The notes: generated by a model not told the origin, from the letters alone. A DNA stretch of 7,172 nucleotides from an uncultured Bacillota bacterium (GCA_947176475.1 CAMWQX010000052.1:1-7172), one strand, 5' to 3'; counted from the first letter of the stretch, positions 1 through 6,229 are shown. Translations and numbers: made by a program.

Positions 1-20
1 CAAATTGTATGTAATAAGTA

Positions 21-77
21 TTAAGGAATTGTAAAGGAAATATCTTTTGCACAATTAAATCTATTATAATTTCTCAT
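21..77 (-). pseudogene. Remnant 5' end of a second copy of the 135-827 gene
   Basis: A start codon at 77 opens a reading frame MRNYNRFNCAKDISFTIP followed by a stop. Its first 12 residues match the N-terminus of the intact downstream-oriented neighbour (MGNYKGFTCAKD), and the Shine-Dalgarno region before it is almost identical too. Similarity ends abruptly at base 42, after codon 12, and the frame closes six codons later. I read this as a paralogue that lost its body by deletion or recombination, leaving the leader and a few codons. The rest of any original gene would lie left of the window, possibly out of frame. It is unlikely to make a functional product. Confidence 0.7.
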
Positions 78-104
78 AACCGTTCCCCTTAAGTAAGTCG
101 TATT
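42..104. repeat. Direct repeat, left copy (63 bp)
   Basis: This stretch matches 792-854 without gaps at an offset of exactly 750 bp, with six mismatches in 63 bases by eye (about 90 percent). It covers the minus-strand leader (ATACGACTTACTTAAGGGG), the ribosome binding site and the first 12 codons. The first in-frame ATG of the other copy is ACG here while the second ATG is kept, which helps fix the true start of the intact gene. Confidence 0.9.
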
Positions 105-134
105 ATCTATAATTTATCAATAATTACCATCATT

Positions 135-827
135 TTATTTATTAGTTGAATATGTCATCTTCTTTTGCACAGAATTTAATATAGCTTTTAATCTTTCTTC
201 ATCGCTCATATTGGGATTTTGCATTTTCAAATCAACTAAATCAAAAGCTAAATTACGGAAGTATGGATATTTAGCAAATTCTTTACTTAAAGATGAACCT
301 CTTAATAAAGTAAACTGCTTTTCTTCCTCTGAAAAACATAGATACTTTTTATCTTTACATACTTTTAAATAATCATCTATATCATCAGTTGTCGCACCAA
401 AAGTACCTTGATCCCCTTTACTCTCTAATTTACTTTTATTATCTGTTGTCGTAATAATATCATACTCAGTACTCATACATCCATATGTTTTCGTGGCTAT
501 TCCTAAAGCAACATCATCCTCAGTAACAGTCATTACTGCATATTCTACTCCTTCTCTTAAGGTAAGATATTTAACCAAAAAATTTAAGAAAAGTCGCCTA
601 TTAAATGTCGTATTTTTCTCTAATATCCCGACACAGTTTTCAATTCTAAATTTTATTATTCTTAATTGTTTTTTTAAATCATTGCGTTTTTGTTTTAATT
701 CTTTTGAATCAAAAAAACCTATATCCATTTTATCTAATCTACTAAAAGTCTTTTTTTGGTCTTCTTCACACATTTCCAAATATATTAATACATCTTTAGC
801 ACAAGTAAATCCTTTATAATTTCCCAT
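135..827 (-). CDS. Uncharacterised 230-residue protein, duplicated leader
   Basis: I do not recognise this family. The protein is soluble, with no signal peptide or membrane segment. Residues of roughly 20-70 are rich in Lys, Glu, Leu and Arg and look helical, possibly coiled coil (KELKQKRNDLKKQLRIIKF). A more globular centre follows (EGVEYAVMTVTEDDVALGIATK) with a Thr/Asp/Lys-rich stretch, and the C-terminus is again helical. The start is placed at 827, not at the ATG six bases upstream, because AAGGGG lies seven bases before 827 and the decayed copy at the left edge keeps this ATG but has ACG in place of the other. It has its own promoter immediately after the stop of the Nudix gene, so it can be expressed alone. 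No clear terminator follows it. Function unknown; the intactness of the frame suggests a real gene. Confidence 0.85.
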   Translation of the reverse strand: MGNYKGFTCAKDVLIYLEMCEEDQKKTFSRLDKMDIGFFDSKELKQKRNDLKKQLRIIKFRIENCVGILEKNTTFNRRLFLNFLVKYLTLREGVEYAVMTVTEDDVALGIATKTYGCMSTEYDIITTTDNKSKLESKGDQGTFGATTDDIDDYLKVCKDKKYLCFSEEEKQFTLLRGSSLSKEFAKYPYFRNLAFDLVDLKMQNPNMSDEERLKAILNSVQKKMTYSTNK

Positions 828-854
828 AACCATTCCCCTTAAGTAAGTCGTATT
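792..854. repeat. Direct repeat, right copy (63 bp)
   Basis: Partner of 42-104. It spans the leader, ribosome binding site and first 12 codons of the intact gene at 135-827. Together the two copies flank the gene, so recombination between them would delete it cleanly while leaving one leader. Confidence 0.9.
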
Positions 855-880
855 TTAACACATTTTGAACAAAATATCAA
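852..880 (-). promoter_or_regulatory. Promoter of the 135-827 gene
   Basis: On the minus strand TTGATA (875-880) is followed by a 17-base spacer and TAAAAT (852-857), with TGT just before the -10 giving an extended -10 element. It begins two bases after the stop codon of the upstream Nudix gene. The -10 side falls partly inside the duplicated leader, but the decayed copy does not keep the -35 at this spacing. Confidence 0.65.
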
Positions 881-881
881 A

Positions 882-1796
882 CTATAAGCCACTAAAATAA
901 CTTACAATTTTCTCATATGCTTCATTCATATCTTCTAAATCATTCAAAAATTCTGAATTAATAAATTTACCCATTCCCGTATAAGCGCCTATTTCATGTA
1001 AATGTTGTTTAAGTAACCATATTTGATCAGTAAATCCATTCTTTAATATTTCATATAACTTCTCTTTATTTTCCCATTTTACTTCATGTTCTAACATTTC
1101 ACTTTCAGCAAGTTCTAAACACTCACCATCTAAAAGTTCAATAAAAAATGATGTAACAGTCGAATATCTATTTACTCCTTTATGTGCTGCATAAAATACA
1201 TTCGCCATTTTTAGTGGCATCTCTTTTATTTCTTTTATATTAATATATCCGCTTTCTTCTTTTAATTCACGTATTGCTGCTTCCTCATGTGTTTCATCTT
1301 TTTCAACACCACCTGAAATAAAGCACTTCCAATCTTGATTCTTATAATCAATATACAAATACTTATCTTCACTCCAATGTTTAACAATTAAAACAACATT
1401 TTCACGATACACCCATTCCTTATCTTCTCTTGGTCTATTGTCATCTAAACTGGCATTTACCGGCATAATTACTTGCTTAATTGGTAAATTTTTTTCTAAA
1501 GCTAGATTATAATCTTCTTCATTATGAGCTGGTATTCCCAATCTCATTTCCTTAGTATCCCTAACTATAATTGGCAACTCTTCCTTAGTTATTGGATGGA
1601 TTGCCTTCTTGCCATCTAGATACTCATATTCTTTTGGAACACATATAAAAGTACCTCCAAATATTAAATCTGGTCTATCTAATTTAACAGTTATTTTATC
1701 ATCCGTATCTTTGACTAAAAAATCAACATCTATCGGCTTAAATTCTATAGATAACTTCTTTCCATTCATAAAATCTTTTACATCATTACGCCACAT
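882..1796 (-). CDS. Free-standing LeuRS-type CP1 editing domain with inserted Nudix hydrolase domain
   Basis: The 304-residue protein has three parts. Residues 33-113 resemble the first half of the leucyl-tRNA synthetase CP1 editing domain: RPDLIFGGTF (41-50) aligns with the TTRPDTLFG region and IPAHNEEDYNLA (88-99) followed by NLPIKQVI (103-110) with the VPAHDERDFEFA...LPIKQVI region. Residues 128-245 form a Nudix domain with a perfect box, G-x5-E-x7-REL-x-EE-x-G (G162, E168, R176, E177, E180, E181, G183). Residues 269-303 (AYTGMGKFINS, then an acidic helix) resemble the second half of CP1. There is no HIGH or KMSKS motif, Rossmann core or anticodon-binding domain. A Nudix domain inside CP1 is, to my memory, found in some candidate-phylum LeuRS enzymes. 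Expected chemistry is hydrolysis of a nucleoside-diphosphate-linked substrate; the target is unknown. The threonines of the editing pocket are replaced. The start lacks a strong ribosome site and lies 18 bp after the preceding gene, so translational coupling is likely. Confidence 0.82.
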   Translation of the reverse strand: MWRNDVKDFMNGKKLSIEFKPIDVDFLVKDTDDKITVKLDRPDLIFGGTFICVPKEYEYLDGKKAIHPITKEELPIIVRDTKEMRLGIPAHNEEDYNLALEKNLPIKQVIMPVNASLDDNRPREDKEWVYRENVVLIVKHWSEDKYLYIDYKNQDWKCFISGGVEKDETHEEAAIRELKEESGYINIKEIKEMPLKMANVFYAAHKGVNRYSTVTSFFIELLDGECLELAESEMLEHEVKWENKEKLYEILKNGFTDQIWLLKQHLHEIGAYTGMGKFINSEFLNDLEDMNEAYEKIVSYFSGL

Positions 1797-1814
1797 ATTA
1801 ATACCAACTTTCTC

Positions 1815-2303
1815 TTATATTTTCTTTAAACCTATCAAATCAAAACCCGCTTCTTCAATATATTCTTTTATTTCATCTTTTTGTTTAACTGTTAATTCAT
1901 CTATAAATGGATGATCATTAATATCATCAAAATGCTTGAATGAAACTACTTTCAATTTTCCCAAATGTGATTCATATTCCCCATCTAATTTATATTTACC
2001 CACTTCTGCCGAAACTCTCGTAGTATAAATTATTTGATTATTATCTAATCGCTTCTTTAAATTTTCCAATTCATCTACCGGAAATGAAATAACATCACTT
2101 CTGCTCCAATCCTCATAAGGATCAGACCCTATGCTAAGTTCATATTGAATATGATTATCCCTTGCTACTCTTACGGCTTCACACCCATTATTTGAAGTAG
2201 CACTAGCTCCATCTGTTACAATAAAAAATGGCAAATTATATTCCTTAGCTAATTCTCTTACTTTACTTACAAATTCTCTTGCTTGACTCTTATAATCACT
2301 CAT
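1815..2303 (-). CDS. Two-part protein with a C-terminal PUA/ASCH-like domain
   Basis: The 162-residue protein starts at 2303: AGGAG lies eight bases upstream, and the in-frame ATG at 2321 would place that ribosome site inside the gene. Residues 1-67 carry a striking motif, FFIVTDGASATSNNG (26-40) then AVRVARDNH (43-51) and DPYEDWS (61-67), which I recall from phage and accessory proteins as a short conserved module of unknown role. Residues 75-162 resemble PUA/ASCH-type domains: an acidic first helix, a TTRVSAEVGKY strand-turn (94-104), GKLKVVSF (115-122), then HPFIDELT and a final FDLIGLKKI strand. Such domains bind RNA or modified nucleotides in other proteins; here this is inferred by pattern only. 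It follows the 2354-3016 gene by 50 bp and precedes the LeuRS-editing/Nudix gene by 18 bp, suggesting joint expression. Confidence 0.8.
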   Translation of the reverse strand: MSDYKSQAREFVSKVRELAKEYNLPFFIVTDGASATSNNGCEAVRVARDNHIQYELSIGSDPYEDWSRSDVISFPVDELENLKKRLDNNQIIYTTRVSAEVGKYKLDGEYESHLGKLKVVSFKHFDDINDHPFIDELTVKQKDEIKEYIEEAGFDLIGLKKI

Positions 2304-2353
2304 AATTTCATCTCCTATCATTATGTTCTCAATAAATAATTATTATTTACTAC

Positions 2354-3016
2354 TTAAATTTTAAATCCTTGTGCAGATTTTCTCATCTCTGCTGTCTCAC
2401 GTAATCCTTCCAAAACTTCCTCTAGTTCTTCTCCTCCGTTTTGTTGATATTCTCTCAATTCCGCCATTTCATGCTCGGGCTTATAAGTGAAAAGAAAATC
2501 ATTAAAAGGTTTATCCGGATCAATACATATTTCTCCATCACTCCCGCCACCTTCATGATCAGAAAGACCATGGTCTTTTAATTTTGCTAAAGTAGTAACC
2601 ATTATGACACTATAAAGTCTTTGAACTGACCCAACTGGAATTTCATTTTTTAAACCATTTAGCACAATTACTTGCTCGCTTGTCCAAAATGCCTCAGGTT
2701 TTGGTTTTGAAGACGGAACTGATCTTCTAGTAAAAATAACATAATTATCATCAAAAGTATTATCTCCCGAACAATACTTATATGTATTCTCCGCATATTT
2801 AAATTGTTCTTCCACATCTGGACAATTATCTATTAAATTTGAAAGAAAATATTTATCACGAAAAACCGTAGAAAACAATCCGTTATCAACGCCAATCCTT
2901 CTATTCCACTCATCTATTTTTCTTTGTTCATCTGAATTATATTCTCCCCAAATAACTTTATTTCCTTCTTCCAATTCATCTAATAAATTTTCATATAAAT
3001 TACTAAATATACTCAT
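2354..3016 (-). CDS. Uncharacterised acidic 220-residue protein
   Basis: Not recognised. It is soluble, acidic and lacks signal or membrane segments. The N-terminal 45 residues look helical (NLLDELEEGNKVIWGEY, EQRKIDEWNRRIG). The middle contains YVIFTRRSVPSSKPKP (92-107), then EQVIVLNGLKNEIPVGSVQRLY, a hydrophobic strand YSVIMVTTL and an unusual DHEGGGSDGEICIDP segment (153-167) that is rich in Asp/Glu and Gly and could be an active-site or metal-binding loop. The C-terminus is a Glu-rich helix. A strong GAGGATG ribosome site sits eight bases before the start and a good promoter lies just upstream, so it is probably the first gene of a three-gene unit with the ASCH-like and Nudix genes. Co-transcription is the only functional hint. 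Confidence 0.8.
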   Translation of the reverse strand: MSIFSNLYENLLDELEEGNKVIWGEYNSDEQRKIDEWNRRIGVDNGLFSTVFRDKYFLSNLIDNCPDVEEQFKYAENTYKYCSGDNTFDDNYVIFTRRSVPSSKPKPEAFWTSEQVIVLNGLKNEIPVGSVQRLYSVIMVTTLAKLKDHGLSDHEGGGSDGEICIDPDKPFNDFLFTYKPEHEMAELREYQQNGGEELEEVLEGLRETAEMRKSAQGFKI

Positions 3017-3048
3017 TTTATCATCCTCATTTAAGTCTTTCTACTTTT

Positions 3049-3077
3049 AGTATATCATAGAATTTTACTGTTTCTAA
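3049..3077 (-). promoter_or_regulatory. Extended -10 promoter for the 3016-882 unit
   Basis: On the minus strand TGATATACT (3049-3057) is an extended -10 element. Seventeen bases upstream is a weak -35, TTAGAA (3072-3077). It lies between the terminator of the preceding gene and the ribosome site of the next, in the only 100-bp gap of this part. Confidence 0.6.
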
Positions 3078-3095
3078 CTAAATATATATCGCCAA

Positions 3096-3127
3096 CAAAA
3101 AAAGAAAAGACATATCACTGTCTTTTC
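3096..3127 (-). terminator. Terminator of the 3126-3650 gene
   Basis: A perfect 9-bp stem, GAAAAGACA with TGTCTTTTC, encloses a 6-base loop and on the minus strand runs straight into seven T residues. The first arm overlaps the stop codon of the gene it closes. Confidence 0.8.
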
Positions 3128-3650
3128 ATTTCTTATCTCTATTAAGATATGCTTTAACAAATTCCTTATTACTATCATCAAGACTATCTATATATTTATT
3201 GTATTCTCCTAACATATATCTTTTATATTCCTCTGAATATTCATCTCTGATATTATATTGTCTCGCTTCTCCAACAATAAACCTATTTTCTAATTCCTCA
3301 TAGGGTATTGCATATTCAAGCAAAGGAACAGCTGGATGTATACTTTCAGGATATATGCCAAATCCTCTATATTTATCTAAAACTTCATCAGGTATATCAT
3401 AGTAAGCAATATAACATCTTCCATCCCAACCCATCGAAGGAATTCCTGAAACATATTCAATTGCTCCTTCATAAAAATGAAAGAAATGTAAATACCTAAC
3501 ACCGCTTTTATAATCATGAGTATTAATGCCATCATTATAACTTTCTTTTGGTAAACTTATTGTTCCATTTAAATAATCTTGATATTCATTTCTTTCTTTT
3601 CCTTCTTTTGTATAGTCATACACATCTTCAATAACTCGATAAACTATCAT
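3126..3650 (-). CDS. Uncharacterised 174-residue protein, possibly ADP-ribosyltransferase-like
   Basis: Not firmly recognised. It is rich in aromatic residues (many Tyr) and soluble. It opens with a strand IVYRVIEDVYDY (2-13), has RYLHFFHFYEGAIEYV (52-67), a strand CYIAYYDIPDEVLDKYRGFGIYP (79-101), then PLLEYAIPYEEL (109-120) and a helical acidic tail. The order of an early Tyr-Arg strand, a His-Phe-rich helix that lines up entry data and a later Glu in a strand is reminiscent of small ADP-ribosyltransferase-like proteins, but no catalytic triad can be proved by eye. AGGAG lies six bases before the start and immediately follows a terminator hairpin, so the gene either has a promoter inside the preceding gene or depends on read-through. 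It ends in its own terminator and so forms a separate cassette. Confidence 0.78.
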   Translation of the reverse strand: MIVYRVIEDVYDYTKEGKERNEYQDYLNGTISLPKESYNDGINTHDYKSGVRYLHFFHFYEGAIEYVSGIPSMGWDGRCYIAYYDIPDEVLDKYRGFGIYPESIHPAVPLLEYAIPYEELENRFIVGEARQYNIRDEYSEEYKRYMLGEYNKYIDSLDDSNKEFVKAYLNRDKK

Positions 3651-3661
3651 GTCTTTCTCCT

Positions 3662-3691
3662 AAAAAATTCAATTCTTTAGGAATTGAATTT
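3662..3691 (-). terminator. Hairpin terminator or attenuator between two genes
   Basis: A perfect 11-bp stem, AAATTCAATTC with GAATTGAATTT, has a 5-base loop and on the minus strand leads into six T residues, of which three belong to the stem. It begins six bases after the stop at 3698, and the T-run merges with the AGGAG ribosome site of the next gene. The stem is AT-rich, so termination may be partial. Confidence 0.7.
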
Positions 3692-3697
3692 ATAAAT

Positions 3698-4132
3698 CTA
3701 ATTTGCCATTGCTCTTCGTATAAATGGATTTTTTGACAAACCTTTATTTCTTGCACCTTTTCTTTGAATTACAGGATCGCCCACTTCTTCTGGTAAATCT
3801 ATGTCATACTTTTCTTTTATTTCTGCCTTATTCATTACCGAAGATTGCATTGTAGCAATATCAAAAATACGTTCAACTCGATACCTCTTAGTAATACTAT
3901 TTCCCCTAAAGAATATAACACATTGTGGACTATATTGAATAAACTCATCTGCTCCCGTATAAGTATTACTCACACATAAACCAATACACAATCTTTGTTC
4001 ATCTTTCTCTATTACTATTTCTTTAATAGTTTCCCTATAAAGTTTTCTTCGGAATCTATCAGAAAACCAATCTTCTTTCGAACGAATTTCTAATTCGTGT
4101 ATTTCATCTAATTTTATCTTTTGCATACTCAT
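3698..4132 (-). CDS. Uncharacterised basic 144-residue protein
   Basis: Not recognised. The protein is soluble and fairly basic. It has a charged N-terminal part (KIKLDEIHELEIRSKEDWFSDRFRRKLYRETIKEIVIEKDEQ), a central strand-rich part (RLCIGLCVSNTYTG, QCVIFFRGNSITKRYRVERIFDI) and a basic C-terminal tail (KGARNKGLSKNPFIRRAMAN) that could contact nucleic acid. Three starts are possible: GTG at 4144, ATG at 4132 and ATG at 4126. I chose 4132 because GGGG lies six bases upstream; 4126 is nearly as good. The gene follows the Cys-rich gene by fewer than 20 bases and must share its transcript. A hairpin with a T-run follows its stop. Function unknown. Confidence 0.75.
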   Translation of the reverse strand: MSMQKIKLDEIHELEIRSKEDWFSDRFRRKLYRETIKEIVIEKDEQRLCIGLCVSNTYTGADEFIQYSPQCVIFFRGNSITKRYRVERIFDIATMQSSVMNKAEIKEKYDIDLPEEVGDPVIQRKGARNKGLSKNPFIRRAMAN

Positions 4133-4150
4133 ACCTATCCCCACTAACTA

Positions 4151-4486
4151 TTATTTATTTTCTTTACCAAATGCAATATTTTCTAATTTAGAAAACACAA
4201 CATTATAATAATGTTTACAATATCCCTTTATTACTGGAAGTTCTTTTTGTTCATCTGTAAGTCCATCTAGAACACATCCTTGAATATTACCTGGTTCAGG
4301 AATACTCTTAAATGATAAACATTCACTACACTTCATAACATTATAGCACCTATATCGCTTTTCTTCATCGACTGCTTTAAGAATGCAATGCTGAGAAAAA
4401 TCACATTTATGCCTAGCAGCACTTTTATCTTTATACAAAGTTTCTTCCTTTAAAATTTTTCTTAAATGTAAATGTCCCATTCCCAT
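4151..4486 (-). CDS. Small Cys-rich protein, probable metal binder
   Basis: This 111-residue protein has seven cysteines within 63 residues (C28, C34, C47, C53, C56, C71, C90) and nearby histidines (H26, H33, H92), including one CxxC pair (53-56). The layout suggests zinc or an iron-sulfur cluster, though it matches no family I can name; such cysteine sets occur in cytoplasmic proteins, and there is no signal peptide. GAGGAA sits seven bases before the ATG, and a good promoter lies only about a dozen bases upstream of that ribosome site, so the leader would be very short. It is followed almost directly by the gene at 3698-4132 and the two form an operon. Confidence 0.78.
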   Translation of the reverse strand: MGMGHLHLRKILKEETLYKDKSAARHKCDFSQHCILKAVDEEKRYRCYNVMKCSECLSFKSIPEPGNIQGCVLDGLTDEQKELPVIKGYCKHYYNVVFSKLENIAFGKENK

Positions 4487-4504
4487 ATCAATTCCTCATC
4501 TTTT

Positions 4505-4533
4505 ATTTTAATATTCTATATCTAAATTATCAA
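4505..4533 (-). promoter_or_regulatory. Promoter of the Cys-rich two-gene operon
   Basis: On the minus strand TTGATA (4528-4533), a 17-base spacer and TAAAAT (4505-4510) are identical in hexamers and spacing to the promoter at 852-880. The ribosome site follows within about 10 bases. Confidence 0.65.
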
Positions 4534-4544
4534 CAATGCAAGTA

Positions 4545-5696
4545 TTATCTATGTTGTTTTTTATCTGAAAAAAACGGATATTTTTCAATAAGTGACGAAT
4601 TATTATCGAAAAATTTGATGTAATCATCACGCTCTTTAACAAATGGACGTCGACTTTCCAATACTCGATACAGTTGACTAGCATCTTTTGCATTTGATTG
4701 CTGACTTTCAAATATCTGCGGTAATTGACTAATTAAATCGGCATGTTTTAATAATTCTTCAGAAGATAACTTATTAATTTCACTTGAAAACAATGCAAAA
4801 TCCTCTCCGCTCATAGGCTTCATCATTCCATTAGTAGAAGACTGTAAAATTGGCGTATCAGAATCTCCAACATATAACCTATACTTTTTACCATTTTTAG
4901 TAAAAGATATCTCTTCTAAAAACGAATCCTCTTCCGGATAAGAATTATAAATTACTTCTATTGGTCTATCCTCAAAACTATATTCCTTTTTTGGTAAATA
5001 AACTAAAGAAACTCCTAACCTACGTTCCAATTTTTTTGCCTCATCAATAACCGCCTGTGCATAACTAGCATCATTCATAGAAAAATGTCCCAAATTAACA
5101 AATATTCCTTCTATCTCTACTTTTCCATATATAGTTGTTCCATCAACTAATATTTCATTCCATCCACCATCATCTAAAAAAATCTTTTCATCAAATGTTG
5201 CAATTTTATTATCTTTATAATCTTGTAACTCTTTACTAAGACGAGCATATAAAGTTTCCGAATCATACTCATCAACTAATGCTATATCCTCAAAAGAGGG
5301 AAATACTACATCCTTATATTTTTGTCTTACTTCATCGGGATGAGTATATAGAGTTCCTAAATCACTACGACTTACCATTACTACATTTTCAACCGGACAT
5401 TTTATAATAAATCCAAAAGGCTTGTATGTCGTCAATGTTTCTTTATCTCCCTTTTTTGCTACTAATGTACAAGACAATAACTCTTTTTCGGCAATTCGTT
5501 GTGGATCCAATGCCAAATCAATTCTTTGAGAAGAATTATAATTATCTCCATAATCTTTTAATAATATGCTTAAGTGATAGGTACTCAATATCTCAGCAGG
5601 TAAATCAATAGCATGCACTAAAAAAACAAAATTATTAGGATTATAATTCTTAACACTTGAAAATTTAAAATGTCTTATATTCTGCCATTTATCCAT
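4545..5696 (-). CDS. Uncharacterised 383-residue multidomain protein
   Basis: Not firmly recognised; the largest protein of the block. Residues 20-115 contain NFVFLVHAIDL (22-32), EILSTYHLSILL (35-46), FGFIIKCPVENVVMVS (94-109) and DLGTLYTHPDEV (112-123). This order resembles a recurrent bacterial domain I have seen with a vHAi...STS...GfIl..p..NI...D.GT pattern, perhaps ADP-ribosyltransferase-like, though here the STS core reads STY. Residues 165-290 form a second, strand-rich part with DDGGWNEILVDG and VYLPKKEYSFEDRPIEVIYNSYPEED. Residues 295-383 are mostly helical. There is no signal peptide or membrane segment. AAAGGA precedes the start at about nine bases, and the gene lies 39 bp after 5736-6155, so the two probably share a transcript. 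Confidence 0.8.
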   Translation of the reverse strand: MDKWQNIRHFKFSSVKNYNPNNFVFLVHAIDLPAEILSTYHLSILLKDYGDNYNSSQRIDLALDPQRIAEKELLSCTLVAKKGDKETLTTYKPFGFIIKCPVENVVMVSRSDLGTLYTHPDEVRQKYKDVVFPSFEDIALVDEYDSETLYARLSKELQDYKDNKIATFDEKIFLDDGGWNEILVDGTTIYGKVEIEGIFVNLGHFSMNDASYAQAVIDEAKKLERRLGVSLVYLPKKEYSFEDRPIEVIYNSYPEEDSFLEEISFTKNGKKYRLYVGDSDTPILQSSTNGMMKPMSGEDFALFSSEINKLSSEELLKHADLISQLPQIFESQQSNAKDASQLYRVLESRRPFVKERDDYIKFFDNNSSLIEKYPFFSDKKQHR

Positions 5697-5735
5697 AAAA
5701 TCTCATCCTTTAAACTTTTACTAAAATTATTTTAA

Positions 5736-6155
5736 TTAAATATTCCAAGTACGTCCATCACCTAAACTAAATTTATCATTTCTATTTATTTTTATATTGT
5801 TTTCTTCAATATATTTTTCAATTTCCTCTTTAGATATATATCCTATTGAATACGGAAGATTATCCTTACTTGATATATATTCATCTCTAATACCACTCAA
5901 AAATGGTATTCTTTCATACAAATATATAACATCCGCCATATAACTTATATTTTTATCATATTTCTGAGCTTTTTCAAAAGTATATTTCTTTTCAATTTCT
6001 TCAATTAATATCGAAAAATCTCCACCATCATAATAGTCATCTTTATAATTTTTCATTCTCAAGCAAACAAAATCATTATTTTCTCTTTTATATTCTAATT
6101 CCACTCTAATATAGTAATTAATATCTCTTAATTTTATTCTTTTTTCTATATACAT
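5736..6155 (-). CDS. Uncharacterised 139-residue protein
   Basis: Not recognised. It is charged and rich in Tyr, Lys, Glu and Ile. It starts with strand-like IEKRIKLRDINYYIRVELEY, then a Tyr/Asp-rich loop (MKNYKDDYYDGGDF), a helix (ILIEEIEKKYTFEKAQKY), ADVIYLYERIPFLSGIRDEY and a final helix and short tail. The ATG at 6155 is preferred over a GTG at 6167 because AAGTGAG lies seven bases before it, overlapping the GTG. It is the first gene after ssrA and its terminator, and the gene at 4545-5696 follows after 39 bp. A likely soluble cytoplasmic protein; no function can be assigned. Confidence 0.75.
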   Translation of the reverse strand: MYIEKRIKLRDINYYIRVELEYKRENNDFVCLRMKNYKDDYYDGGDFSILIEEIEKKYTFEKAQKYDKNISYMADVIYLYERIPFLSGIRDEYISSKDNLPYSIGYISKEEIEKYIEENNIKINRNDKFSLGDGRTWNI

Positions 6156-6210
6156 TTTATCTCTCACTTCTTTATTTAATTTTATATTCTATATTAAAAC
6201 TTCTAGTAAT

Positions 6211-6219
6211 ATTTTATCA
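6211..6219 (-). promoter_or_regulatory. Possible extended -10 element for 6155-4545
   Basis: TGATAAAAT on the minus strand matches the extended -10 form TGn-TAnAAT. No good -35 is seen at the usual distance, so this is a weak call. It sits between the ssrA terminator and the first accessory gene, where a promoter is needed. Confidence 0.35.
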
Positions 6220-6229
6220 CAATTTTAAA

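Noticed and set aside
493..819. Plus-strand open frames here and at 1609-1914, 3308-3499 and 5426-5611, and the minus-strand frame 4508-4711
   Set aside because: Each overlaps a better-supported minus-strand gene, lacks a convincing ribosome site and encodes low-complexity or unlikely protein.
882..1796. A broken leucyl-tRNA synthetase gene
   Set aside because: The frame is intact, has both ends of the CP1-like domain in order and a complete Nudix box, and neighbouring sequence contains no other synthetase parts.
2334..2348. Inverted repeat AAATAAT/ATTATTT as a terminator
   Set aside because: It is all A and T with a one-base loop and no following T-run; such palindromes are expected in this AT-rich DNA.
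3698..4486. Classical toxin-antitoxin pair
   Set aside because: The gene sizes and order fit loosely, but neither protein has a recognisable toxin or DNA-binding antitoxin motif.
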